Made by a program: the position numbers and the translations under genes
In this document: positions 23,814 to 35,297 of the stretch, one piece after another
How the letters are laid out: the number at the start of each line of letters is the position of its first letter
Position numbering within the stretch: position 1 is the stretch's first letter
NCBI RefSeq assembly: GCF_022539665.2
Contig: NC_081332.1
Coordinates: 1,757,773-1,821,772 of the forward strand
Origin: Daphnia carinata
Taxonomy: Eukaryota; Arthropoda; Branchiopoda; Diplostraca; Daphniidae
DNA length: 64,000 nt
Reading direction: 5' to 3'
The notes under the pieces: model-generated
Told to the model about the DNA's origin: nothing
Seen by the model: only the letters and a program-made list of their open reading frames with translations
Databases searched by the model: none

Positions 23814-25660
23814 AACTATAATATTATAGCAATAGTCTATTTTTATTTTACCTCAACTGGCTGCACATGCGCACAAATTTATGGCAACGTAAAATCTAAA
23901 GCTACATTGGTGTTATTCATCAAAGTAGAAAAGCTTTTTGGGAACAGGAAACAGACAAAGTGATCAGATATTTAAACGACTAACGTTCTATGCGAAGTTC
24001 CCGATAGCTAAACGTATTAAAATTAAATCTGCAATGTCGTAAGCGGCGCAGTGGTCGTGGACAAGTTATTAGATTGTTTAGAATTGTGGTTGTAAACATG
24101 TAGCTGGGCGTGAAAGTTGTGGGCGTAAATAATGTTGTTCGCCAGCAGAGATTATTCTGGAACGCCAAGTTCCATTGTATAAAACAAATATCGGAAATAC
24201 CTCTTAACGAATTCGGAAACAACTTTAAAGTGGATGCGTACTATGACCTTACTAGATGGCAGCACGTTGAAGGCTAGTTAATCGATGGCCGTCAGCTGTT
24301 TCTTTAAACGTAGTTTCTTTGGGAACCTATAAGTAAACCGGCCGTAACTTTAAATTGTAATGACGTAGAAAAAGGTTAAGGCTAAGACATCATCTGCAAG
24401 TTCTGTTATTACCGTGATTGCCAGGTAAAATCAGCCCAATCAAGGAGCAAGGACCTTAGGGTTGTATGGATTTATTCAAAACAAAAATTATGCAAAAGAA
24501 ATCTCAGAGGTGCTTTTGTTTTATTATGTCATAGCTTTCAGGGGCGTCAAATAGACGAAACTCAAATTACCATCAGTTGCCATCATAGTTACATCTGCTT
24601 CGTCTAGTGCTGTCCTGGAATTTCTTGGTCGTAAAAACTATCGAGTTGTCCGCCATGCACGTTTTAAACAAATCAGCCGAACATGGTATCAAATTTTGTA
24701 TATCGCAAATGAGTTAATAGGTTTCAGTGATTTCATAAGGTACATATGAATTTCTTTCTGCAGGTTGTATAGGATATGTGTCGTGTGTCCCAGGCAGTGT
24801 CATTTCCAGCCCTTTCTTGTGGTATGTGTTTAATACAGGCATATTAGATGTGGAGCCCTTTGCTGTGGATAAAATTTATGCAGGAAAAAAAACTTCATGA
24901 TAATGGTGCATTTGGAACTGACACAAGCTACTGGATTTCTACCCCTTAATGGCTTCCATTAAAATTTCATGGTAACAAAGAATTAACAATATTCCCATTG
25001 ACTTCAAGGAATTGATCACTGAAATTACCAGCAAGGGTTGAACGAAGTCCTTCCTGGAAAAGCTTCCTTCGAGAATAATAGTTGGAAAGTGAGTTATCCT
25101 AAATCAAGGTATGGGCTTCTTCAAAGACATAACCTCCATTCTATTTTGATTTGTGTATAGAAATTGAATGCTCTCTTTTTAAAGTTGTAAAATATTGTGC
25201 TTGAACGATTGGTAAGTTAATAGTTTCTACTGTTTAGCTTGTTGGTGCTTTCCTTTTCATCTTTTTTTGCTCATAGAACCAAATTTTCTTCTTTAGTATA
25301 AAAAAACTACTGCGAGAGAATACATAGTGATTGCCGTACAGCCAACCCGTTTACAACATCGATTGCGTGACGCTTCAAATTCAGCTTATTGTAATGGTGT
25401 ACACATATTAATATCTACGTGCATGAAATGTTTTTTGTAAGTGGGATATGAAATATTTTTTTTTACAGTGACCAGAATAATGAAGATGAGGAATGAACTG
25501 GGCATCAAAATGTGGGGACATGAGGCATAGAGCTGTTTATTTGTGGAAAAAAATGGTCAGCAAATGAAAGTTTACCTTAAACCACTAGTAGGAATCTATA
25601 TCAGTTAGTAATACAATACGTTGGTTGAATTCAACTCTGAACATCTCTTATAGTTAGCAC
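23814..25660. other. Intergenic, no gene seen
   Basis: AT-rich sequence between the tRNA and the left arm of the large inverted repeat. There is one isolated TAGATGGCAGC motif near 24252. I see no gene, RNA gene or clear transposon end. Confidence 0.45.
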
Positions 25661-26925
25661 TGTGTAAAATGACCAAGTGGGGTGACCGGAAAGGCCTCCC
25701 ACAAGAAACTATTCATCCATTCCACAGAGATATACTTTGAAAAGGAAAACCTGGCAGACAAGAAAAACAACGGAGTTAAGCTGCACCAGAGGATTTCCTC
25801 TGTCAGGTAAGTGTAAATGTTTAAAAATATACATTGGTAATTTGTAGCTGACATATTTATGCAATCCATTGTCTACACTCAAGTCAACATGTTCTAAGTT
25901 TGCCTATAGTAGTTACGCACAGCCTGTGCCACTGCACACAAATAGCATTCTCCCAAAGCTGGGACATGGTGGCTATACTAGCTTTGGGCCAACTATGTGG
26001 AATGAAAAATCAACTTGCAATTGCTAGAACTTAACTAACATTTCACCAATTCCATGGACGAATCTATTGAATTCTAATGTTATTTGGTACAAAAATTATC
26101 TTAAGCAAACGACAAGACGGCTATTGACATATTCACAAAGTCTGGCCTTAGAAAGTCTAACTACGGCCGCCAGATGTCACTAAGATCATTGTTATGAAAA
26201 GTTGTATCAGAATTGTGCTTGTGCTGTAGGTTTTTATTTAATAATAATGTAAACTTATGAGTGTAATCGTGTGAAGCCAATCAATTCTGATGGATAACAA
26301 ATAAAGGTGAGGGTTTAGAAATATTTTCTTGGATTATTATGTGTGTGGTATTGCTTTAAAGTAGTATATGAGTCGTACCTGAAAACCCAACTTTAAAAAG
26401 CCATGCTATGTTAATTTATTATAGTTAACGTTTGAAACTGCGCAGATCTTGTATACCTTATGAAGGAGAACATAGTTCATTTTTTTAATTTCCGAAATTT
26501 TAACTTCCGGTTTAAGATCCGATTTGAAAATGCTTAATAACTCACTATCTGTTGGTCTGAACAAAAAAAAACCGACATTTTCGTAATCCTCGTGAAATTT
26601 GGGGTCGAATTCATGTGTCAGTAGAAAATACCCGAAAATCGTCAAAAATCGCAAATTTCCCTGAACTATAGTTCAGGAAAAATCGCGATTTTGGCCAAAT
26701 TGGACTTTTCGCCAAAAACAGGTCAAAACAGGTCAGACTCACCTTAAATTTCGCGAGGATCACGAAAATCGTATTCATTTTGGTATTGGACTACTATTTC
26801 TGGAGATATAGGCTACTTCCGGTCACTTCCGATAATTCTTTTTTTCAACTTTGCAAAAAAAATTAAAAATGAACATTAATATTCCAAACATTTTAAGCAT
26901 TTTAATCATAAGTGTAATGGTGTGG
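25661..26925 (+). repeat. Left arm of a large imperfect inverted repeat
   Basis: This segment reappears, reversed and complemented, at 29991-31062. Matching blocks include TGTGTAAAATGA at the outer edge, CCACAGAGATA, GCTGGGACATGGTGGCTATA, GAATTGTGCTTGTGC, CGTGTGAAG, and GAACATTAATATTCCAAAC near the inner edge. The arms are diverged and differ by indels; the left arm has an extra stretch near 25740-25940. Within the arm, 26572-26772 is itself an imperfect palindrome centred on the perfect 18-mer CCTGAACTATAGTTCAGG (26661-26678), flanked by opposed CGTAATCCTCGTGAAATT and AAATTTCGCGAGGATCACG. This is typical of hairpin or foldback-type elements, but no transposase frame is visible. Confidence 0.8.
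26661..26678. repeat. Perfect 18-bp palindrome at the centre of a 200-bp hairpin
   Basis: CCTGAACTATAGTTCAGG equals its own reverse complement. The same sequence lies at the centre of the right arm (30236-30253). Opposed flanking sequence on both sides extends the symmetry to about 200 bp. Confidence 0.9.
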
Positions 26926-28723
26926 CTACTTTTTTTCCTGTTTATTTTGCATATGTTTGCATTTATTTTACGCTTATAGTTAAATCTGAGGTAGATGGCG
27001 ATAGCAGTGAAACAGAAAAAAGGCCGATACTTTTTTGGGGGGGTAAAGCGGATTGCCATACATTTTTGTTGATGAAATATAGTTGTGTGTCACAATTATT
27101 TTCCATTAACTATATAACAGTGGCATATATATTTCCAGGTCACCAGAATGCTCCTAATATGGTGTGTTTGCAAGGATATCCTTCAGTGAAAATGAGTAAT
27201 GCCAGTAAAAACTCTTCATTTCTTCACAAAAAAGTTTGGCTTAAGAAAAAAAAGACTTCTTTGGCTTGAAAAATGATAGATCTGTGAGTATACATTTGAC
27301 TTTCGTTATTTAGATATCAATAAAACTCACTATCGAAAAAAATATACTCTTTTTTTAAAACAATTTTTACGATTTTCTATGTGACACCAAGACATGGCAG
27401 ACATGGATTGGATAATATGGTTACTTGAACACTGGATTTGTGAATGCAAAACAGCTGACTTATGTTCACATGTAAGTCAGAGATTTTCCTGGCAAAATTT
27501 CTAGTAACTCAGCATTCTGTACCATTTACTATAATTTTATACAGTATCCTGCATGTTTCATTAATTAAGATGTAATCATTTTATAGATTGGCACATCAGT
27601 GAGCAAGGTTCAGTTTAGGGATTGAGAGCCTTCGCCGACTATAACATCTAGCCCATATTCAAATTGTAGCACTTGCGTGCTGCCACTAATTCTTCCAAAA
27701 TGTCCATGTTGTATGGAATGCTTGACAGTCAAATGGTACTCTGATGTCACATAAATATTAATCATTTACTTTATTTACATTTATTAAAATTTTTCGAAGG
27801 AATGATTTAAACAAATGCCAAAGGTGAGACATGCTGGAAAAGCTTGATATGAATGTGTAGGCATAGTTTTGGAATTCAGAGGTGCCAGCCGGCTGTTTGG
27901 TAAAACTTCAGTTAAATTGGATTTCAGTTCAATATGTTTTACTTATTATTTGTGTGATTAGGCAAAGGATTGCACCATCCAGGCAATGTGGATATTCTGC
28001 CATGTACATGATAAACCTGGGATTCTTCGTCAACATGCAAGTTGTTACCGCCTGGTAACGCTTTTCCGCTGAGTTTGTTTAGTTTTCTAATTTTAATAGT
28101 CAATGTCGCATTAGCAAACTACTGTTGACAGAAAAGGTGATACAACCAAATTCTTTTTCCATAAAATGAGGTGATATGAGGTTATAATGGAAATTGTCGT
28201 CAAGACTGCCGATACCAGGTACATTGTTTATCTTAACGTTCAGTGATCACAACAACCAACTTTGTAACCTTTCTGTTTTTTATTGTGCATGGAACGTCCA
28301 ACCGGAAAGCCCATGGAAGATCTCTGTGGCCAACACGAAGGGTTCTTCCAAACTTTCGTATCAAGTTTTGGCTATGGTGATCATTTGCAACTGCATGGCC
28401 TTTTAGAAGCTCCTGCCAGGAATCTACAGGAATGTGGCAGATGATGAATTTATGTGCATGTAAGCTATATCAATAAGAATGTTTTATGCTAATCTATGTT
28501 TTATTTTCTTAATTTAGATTAATAGCAATCGTGAACCTACGAAGGTTTCTGGTTGGGATGTGATGACGAAAAGTTATAATAATGCGAAGTACGGAATTGA
28601 ATTTCCATCCATGAGTCGCCTGGGTATTCCCGCGTATTACGGTATTAAATATTTAAATTGAAGTGCATATCTGGGCTCCCTTCTTTTCTGTGGCCCCGTT
28701 TCCCTTAAATTTTTAATAAGCCC
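26926..28723. other. Spacer of the inverted repeat, left part
   Basis: AT-rich DNA between the two arms. It has an isolated GTAGATGGCGATAGC motif near 26991 and a short frame at 28289-28444 (listed separately). No transposase, reverse transcriptase or other recognised domain was seen. Confidence 0.45.
28289..28444 (+). other. Short open frame of unknown standing
   Basis: A 51-residue frame starting MERPTGKPMEDLCGQHEGFF and ending NLQECGR before a stop. Its amino-acid composition looks protein-like, but I recognise no family and no upstream exon is evident. It may be a relic of a coding exon inside the repeat spacer or chance. Confidence 0.2.
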
Positions 28724-29021
28724 GTAGGGGGTCATGCCCCTACTGTGATCAGCAGTAAACGGTTGTGAGTGCGCTGTCCGGAAAGGGGACGTGGGGGTCC
28801 CCATGGTTCGATGATATCATTGGAGGGCTGTGGGGCTACCCAAAAATCCGAATTAACGGTTAATCGCTCACGTAAAAGCTTGTCCGCGACCTTCGCTCTT
28901 CTTCCGGCTTCTCTTAGCCACGCACCGGGTAATCTCCCCGGTGAGTCAACTGAGGTAGTGTCTCCCCCTACCTTGGTTGACAGCAACTTTGAAATCGGCT
29001 ATTTTGCCCTTTCAAAGTTGC
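28724..29021 (+). other. GC-rich chain of strong hairpins (structured-RNA-like element)
   Basis: This 300-bp island is much richer in GC than its surroundings and holds at least five stems: 28724-28730 with 28737-28743 (7 bp), 28785-28790 with 28797-28802 (6 bp), 28923-28929 with 28937-28943 (7 bp), 28945-28958 with 28968-28981 (14 bp, two G-T pairs) and 28983-28994 with 29010-29021 (12 bp, perfect). The last three stand directly one after another. This suggests a folded RNA or single-stranded DNA end, perhaps of a mobile element. I do not recognise a family. Confidence 0.5.
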
Positions 29022-29370
29022 ACGTCTTTATATTGTGCATAAGTATTGTCAATACAAATTCTTTAAAAACAATTACAGATCTTGTAATTTTATTGTAGTT
29101 GCTCTGCCCTTTTCACTATTATGAACAATTCCTTATTTATATCGCAATGTCATTTTATTGACGTTTCCATTATATTTTCAATTTTTGCTGTTCCCAATCA
29201 TGGGAGAATATTTCTTTGATAGACGACTTGATTGTTTATTTAAAGTTGCACATTTATCTCACTTCATGAAGATTCTACAACTTAGAGTGCATTAATGATA
29301 TTGATTTGTATACATGCATTGTATATCTAATTCGACAGTTTAAGTTATATATATTTATTTAATTTCATTT

Positions 29371-29436
29371 TGACTCTTTAGGGGATTGAACCCTTAGTTT
29401 ATGGCGTGCGACGCCGATGCTCAACCATAGAGCCAT
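29371..29436 (-). pseudogene. tRNA-like relic 1
   Basis: On the minus strand there is an A-box-like TGGTTGAGCATCGG, a B-box-like GGGTTCAATCCC and flanks that can pair as an acceptor stem (GGCTCT with AGAGTC). The total of about 65 nt is short, the anticodon arm is abnormal (GGCG/CGCC with a 5-nt loop) and T33 is missing. It is a decayed tRNA or the head of a tRNA-derived SINE. Confidence 0.4.
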
Positions 29437-29637
29437 GAATCTTGTAAATTATGTAACTATTTTTCCATGTCTTTTAAAGGAGACCTATTTGCACTTCTAA
29501 TAATATTGTTGTGCGTCCCAACGCAATTTAATATTTCCGTCTCGGAATGTCACCTATAAATACAATAGTGATTCATTTTTTGTACAAAGAAATATTGTCT
29601 ACAGAGGGAACCATAACTCAATTTTCGCGCACAGAGG

Positions 29638-29712
29638 ATCCAGACACGACTCGAACTCTCGACTTTCGATTCCGTGGTCGAACGCTCTACCTCAGAGCTA
29701 TTATTACGACGT
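29638..29712 (-). pseudogene. tRNA-like relic 2
   Basis: The minus strand shows a D-arm-like GCTCTGAGGTAGAGC, then an anticodon-arm-like TTCGA...TCGAA hairpin and a B-box-like GAGTTCGAGTC, in the right order and spacing. The acceptor ends do not pair and the T stem is broken, so it is probably a pseudogene or SINE head. It lies about 250 bp from relic 1 in the same orientation. Confidence 0.4.
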
Positions 29713-29990
29713 AACTTCCCGTAGTGTGCTAGTATGATACAGCGTAACGTAACAAAAGAAAGTCTTCTTTTTAAACCTGACTGTACATCAGATGACCGTG
29801 CATGATAAGGTTATAGTAAAAGCACGCTGTATATCTTCATGCTGTGATCTATACTTTTTTCAGGTATACCTTCCCATTAGTGTGATACATAATGCTAGTA
29901 GTTTCTGTTAACGAAGTAGTTTTATAAGTATATGCAACTCGCGCTATCAACCAATAGTGAAATAGCAAAACAAACACGAAAAATGCCGCC

Positions 29991-31062
29991 ACCCCATTTC
30001 ATTCATGATCAAAATGCTTAAAATGTTTGGAATATTAATGTTCATTTATTACTTTTTGTCAAGTTCAAAAAAAAAAATTACCGGAAGTGACCGGAAGTAG
30101 CCTATATCTCCAGAAATACTGGGCCCACAACAAAACGAATATGATTTTCGTGATCCTCGTGAAATTTAAGGTGTGTCTGACCTATTTTGACCTGTTTTTG
30201 GCGAAAAGTCCAATTTGGCCAAAATCGCGATTTTTCCTGAACTATAGTTCAGGGAAATTTGCGATTTTTGACGATTTTCGGGTATTTTCTACTGACACAT
30301 GGATTCGACCCCAAATTTCACGAGGATTACGAAAATGTCGGTCCTTTTTTGTTCAGGCCAACAGATAATGAGTTATTAAGCATTTTCAAACAGGATCTTA
30401 AGCCGGAAGTAAAAATTTTGAAAATTTAAAAAATGAACTATGTTCTTCTTTACAAGATATAAAAGATCTGCGCAGTTTCAAACGGTAGCTATAGATAGTT
30501 AGTATAACATGGCCTTTTAATGTTGTTAAAGTGCACTTTTCAGGTATGACTCATGTACCACTTTAAAGCAATACCACACATAATAATCCAAGCAAATATT
30601 TCTAAACCCTCACCTTTATTCGATATCCATCAGAATTGATCAGCTTCACACGACTACACTCGTACGTTTACATTATTATAAATGAAAACCTACGGCACAA
30701 GCACAATTCTGACACACCTTTTCATAACAATAATTTGACTAGCATCTGGCGGGCGTAGTTAGACTTTGTAAAGCTGTCAACAATTTACTACCGCCTAGTG
30801 GTCATTTGCTTAACAAAATTTGTGTACCAATAATAACATAAGCATCCAATGAATTCGTCCAAGGAATCGATGAAATGTTATGTCACTCGCAGGACTGAAG
30901 ATCTAGCAATTGCAAGTTAACTTTTCTTTTCAGATAGTTGGCTCAAAGCTGGTATAGCCACCATGTCCCAGCTTTGTAGGGATGCTGGTGTATCTCTGTG
31001 GAATGAACGAAACATTTCTTGCAGGAGGCCTTTCCCGTCACGCATTTTTATCATTTTACACA
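29991..31062 (-). repeat. Right arm of the large imperfect inverted repeat
   Basis: Reverse-complement partner of 25661-26925, with the same internal palindrome at 30236-30253. A block of about 70 bp at 30537-30608 (starting TTTTCAGGTATGACTC) recurs in altered form just beyond the arm at 31108-31180 (AGTTCAGGTACAACCT), so the element or part of it has been duplicated locally. The arm also carries motifs close to the CTCF-like core at 30742 (GCATCTGGCGGG) and 30791 (CCGCCTAGTGGTC). Confidence 0.8.
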
Positions 31063-31317
31063 GAGCTGGCTATATAGCTATGGCCTTTCAAAGTTCTCAA
31101 AGTTCAGGTACAACCTACATACCACTTCAAAGCAATACCAAGCACAAAATAAGTCAACTAAATATTTCAAATCCATCAGTGTTTTTCTGGTAGATCGGAA
31201 AAATTGACGGTATCGACCAACACCCTACATAATGAACATTAGGTTACAATGGTCAGTTACAGTTTAATACATCTAAATACATCTGCTAATATTGTTAAAA
31301 TTGTTTTTCTCAAATAG

Positions 31318-31766
31318 ATAAACGAGGCGGTGATCTTCCCATGCAACCTTAGCTCTATTATTTTTCCTGTTGCGACTGTATATTTGTATGATTCATTAAA
31401 CGACCCTAACGAGGTAAACAAGAAAGATCTGGATTTGGCTGAAAAAGAAAGAAGTAGAAAACAAAACAAAATGAATCGGCACATGTCACCCGTTATAAGA
31501 ATGGACGTTTTAAATAAAAAATGGAGGGCAAAAGGTACCTACATGGCCATGTTAAAGGATATGGATTTACCGACGATCCTTACACGTTTATTTGAAAAGA
31601 AAAAAAAAAGAGATCGGACCCAGAAGAATGGTTCCTTGTCGAGAAAATAAACCGGTGCTGGATTGATATTTCAACAGACACGAAGAAAACTATCGTATGC
31701 AAAATGAATGGGGAACGTCGTCTAACCAAGGTGCCGTCAATGTTCCAATATCTTCAAACATTCTAA
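31318..31766 (+). pseudogene. Frameshifted terminal coding exon, family unknown
   Basis: A frame opens right after a good acceptor (TTTTTCTCAAATAG) at 31318. It runs in good protein-like sequence through KKWRAKGTYMAMLKDMDLPT to a run of ten A (31600-31609). After that the sensible reading continues in another frame (DPEEWFLVEKINRCWIDIST) to a stop at 31764-31766. A single-base length change in the A run explains the break. No upstream exons were found. The last 30 bp overlap, antisense, the end of the pseudo-GTPase gene. I do not recognise the family. It is either a decayed gene fragment or a live exon with a sequence error in the homopolymer. Confidence 0.5.
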
Positions 31767-34316
31767 CCCGTCATCAAACTCGAGTTGTTTGAGTTGTTGC
31801 TCGGCATCGTAAAGTAGGTCGAAAACTCTCTGTGTCAAAAACGAGTTCCCACGAAGAGCGATTTTATTCATTCGCTGGATACACCTCCATATGGTTTGAA
31901 ACTGTTCCAACATCATTGTCCCGTTTTCAACCAGATCACTTTGCAATACAGCGACCAAATCCCGTCCAGTTGATTTGATGCTTTTCCATTTCATTTCAGC
32001 TTCGTATCTTTGATTGGCAGGATCGGACAAATTGATAGGCTCCTTTTTCACGTACACCCATCGAAAAGGCTGAATAGCGTGCATATCCGAGTTGCATTTT
32101 CCCGGGCAGGCAGAACACGAAACAGCGACAACCGAGTCTGACAGATTTGAAGAAGACATGCCTTCATTTTCTTTCTTCATAGACGAGTTACTGCCGCATG
32201 TGACGTAGCATTGGGTACAATTATTCACGTACTGGCCGGCAGGGAGGTCCACTTTTTGAGTCAATTCAACCTGGAACTTTTCCAAAGTTTCATCGCTCGA
32301 CTGAATTTGTGCTTGACAAAAAACAATCATCTTCTTTGTCTTGCTGATTTCTTCCATTTTCACGCATCCGACCTTGATGAGTGGTCGAAGTCCATCTACA
32401 GTCGCTTCCATTTGTTTCCTTTCTTCCAAAACTTGTTTGGTTAAACGCAGCGATTTTTTCTTTCTTTCTGCCAGAGACGTGAAAAAGCTCTGCATAGTTT
32501 CTTGCCACGAAGATGTGTCGCCTACGCAACTGATTGGCTGCCATGTACTGACGATTCCATCGACGTCGTTGCCGAATATGGACAAGAAAGATTGCTGGCT
32601 GACATCTGTCACAGCAGTTACGTTGCAAATCATGTCCAACTCCTGAATACCATCTTTATCTTTGAGGAACTCGAGAAATTCTTTGGCTGTTCTTTGGTCA
32701 TTGAACAGTTCCGAGTCACAAGCGCTATAATTACTAGGCATAGCGACTACTGTTAATGAATAAGGGACGCGGTATCCTTCGGTATGATGGAAGGTGTAGA
32801 CCTTAATGCAGTTCACCTGATAGATAGCTTCCAATTGGGTTACTTGAAAACGAAATTTATCTTCCTTTTCAACGCCGAGGACGTAGTTGGCGATGCAGTT
32901 GATGAAATCCATTTGCTTGGATGTATTTTCTCCGAACACCAAAGCTATACGTTGCTCCGTCTGGTTATTGGCTTCACCGAAAGTAAATCGCTCAACACTT
33001 GAGAATAGGTTTCCCAGTTTAACAAGAGGAATGGCATAGAGATCGATGTCATTGTGGGTGCCAATCTTTTTTGATTGTTTTAGGAGTGTCTCAGCAAAAC
33101 GAACTTCTTTGACCGGTTCGTGGATATTGTCTGGTATTTCGAGTATTTCTTCTTCGACTGGCTGACGACATGAAAGTGGGCCCCACTGCTTGTCATTCCT
33201 TAGCGAATTCCCTAATGCAGAATAACGATTTCAATGTTCAACAGGACAAATAAAACAAACAGATGAAAACCCTCAATTGGCGCAGGAGAATGCTTACCGA
33301 AATTATGCAGACTTATGAAAATGGTTTCATCTGATGGTGGTATTGAGCCCGACGAAAAGTTTTGTTCCATACAAGGTACTTCCTCTGGTCCTTTAGTTGC
33401 ACAGGAATCTATAATTTCACGCGAGCAGTTGGGGAAAAAAATCAGGTCGACTTTGTGTTAAATATTTAAATCTTACCAGCTATCGAAGCTCCGCTATCCA
33501 TACTATGAAACCGAAAATTGTTCAACACATCCAAAGAAGGCTGATTCAACACAGCTGTATATGGCACTATCAATAATATTGGAAATTTTACTACACTGTT
33601 TGCTTATTATTATTACTGTTTTGCTTATTCGCAAAAGTAAATGATTGAGAATTTCTATAGCGAAAATTTACCGACAGCTGGAACACTTTCTGGTTTTGGA
33701 TATTTCCTTGGTCGACCTCTTCCTCTTTTTACTTTTACGATTTCTGACGATGGCATTGTGTTGGATGTGGCGAGTATTTGATGAGGGATTTGGGACCCTG
33801 ATGAAATTTGACGAATATTAGTGCCAGCTAATTCAATCGTAGACAAGTTGTTTTTGGTAAGAAAACTGTCCACACCGTTAGTTGTGGCTGAAATTTCTTC
33901 GGAAACTACGTCTCGTGCTTGATTTCGCGAAATTGACCTTGTTGTTCTACGTGAAGAAACATCATTAGATGGCTCATTATCTAGTGAAAAATAGAAAAAA
34001 ATTTCATATCAAATTAAAACGATAAGTTGGAAAGACTCATGAGGTTTAGTCACCTCAGCCTAAGAGAAATCGCTATCGTTGAGCAGAAGCGATTTTTCTA
34101 AGAGAGCTTGAAGAAGAAACAATAATCCTCATTATATTTACCATGTAAGTGATTGTGCATAGCAGAATAGGCAATATCATCACAGTTAGATTTTAGCTTT
34201 TTCTTGTGGGGAGTTGAGAAAAGCGCATTGGATGAAAGGAGATCTCTTGCCTGTAGAGAAAAACCAGAGCCTGAATTGAATAACAATAATAGTTGAAGTA
34301 CCGGGCCACTTACCAT
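31737..34316 (-). CDS. AT-hook protein with degenerate GTPase domain (paralog 3 of the stonustoxin-like GTPase family)
   Basis: Six exons on the minus strand (34314-34316, 34142-34250, 33672-33980, 33477-33554, 33298-33408, 31737-33211) keep phase and give 694 residues. The first exon holds only the ATG and is the least certain. Exon 3 encodes an AT-hook, KVKRGRGRPRKYPKPES. From exon 6 the protein matches the two large paralogs (DIDLYAIPLVK; ANYVLGVEKEDKFRF; a C-terminal module with NCTQCYVTC and CPGKC). However, the Walker A site reads GENTSKQM in place of GATGSGKS, DTPG has become AMPS, and the TFAD-type G4 segment is missing. It also lacks the stonustoxin-like, thioredoxin-like and FN3 regions. 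It is probably a nuclear, non-GTP-binding pseudo-GTPase (inference). The long intact frame argues against a pseudogene. Confidence 0.78.
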
Positions 34317-35297
34317 TACAAAACAAAATGAAGAAAACTACAGTTAACGAAAATGTTTTTCAATTCCAATATTCTTGAACAGGGATAATAATTCCTGAAA
34401 CTATAGTATGGTAGTTATTTCCCAGGAAAACGACATCGATTTCCAGCAGGCACTGCCGAAACACCTGCAACGTGACACATAAACTGTTTTGCAAATAAAA
34501 CTGTTTTCTGGTGGTAAGAAAAACGTTGCCGGATTAACGAGTTGAAGAAAAGCAGTTACCGATTGCTTTAATCACATTTATAAATTTCTTATTTCGACCA
34601 AACTAGCATATATTTAATCAACAAACAACCCTTGCCACGACAGTATTAAGGAAATAAAAGTGTGACGTGTCATTTTCTTCTCCGACTGAGTATCAGCCCA
34701 ATGTCAATCGGGGAAGGCATTTTGGGGCGGTGCCTTCGGGGTACGGGGCGCCTGATTTTTTGCCCCGAACAGCCTATCGGGCCAACTTCTAGTTGGAGGA
34801 AATGAATACACTTAAAGTCATGGATTTGTTTGGAATTGGAAGGCAAACTTAGTAAATATATCACACTGAATTAGAAATAGAGCCATAAGGCTCTCCTGAA
34901 TAATAAACTTTAAGATGGAGGTAACATAACCATCAAAGCCGACAGCTGTTGAAAGATAAATCTGTATTACGTACGCTGAGGAAATGCCAACTGACACCTC
35001 GACTGACCTACCCATTAGCAATGACAGGAAACATTCAAGAGAAACTACACGATTCCTTTACACAGAACACGCACTTGTTTTATCCAAAGTTACACAAATT
35101 TACACAAGAACACTTGCTGAGAATGCACACATGTGTTAACCACGAGAATCCACTGAACTAGCAGACTAAATTGCTATCGCGTGGCTGAGACTCGAAACTG
35201 CGCATGCGCATAGCCATAATGGAAGGCCGACGAAAATAAAGTATCGTTTTTTCTAGCCCCTGGTCGAATTGCTGCGCGCCAATGGGTTTGTTTAAGA
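34317..35297. other. Intergenic gap upstream of the AT-hook gene
   Basis: Contains the presumed promoter of the minus-strand AT-hook gene. A GC-rich patch at about 34680-34800 contrasts with its surroundings and includes the small palindrome CCAACTTCTAGTTGG. No gene was recognised. Confidence 0.4.

Noticed and set aside
23974..24240. Minus-strand frame near 24 kb
   Set aside because: About 80 codons with no domain, start context or partner exon.
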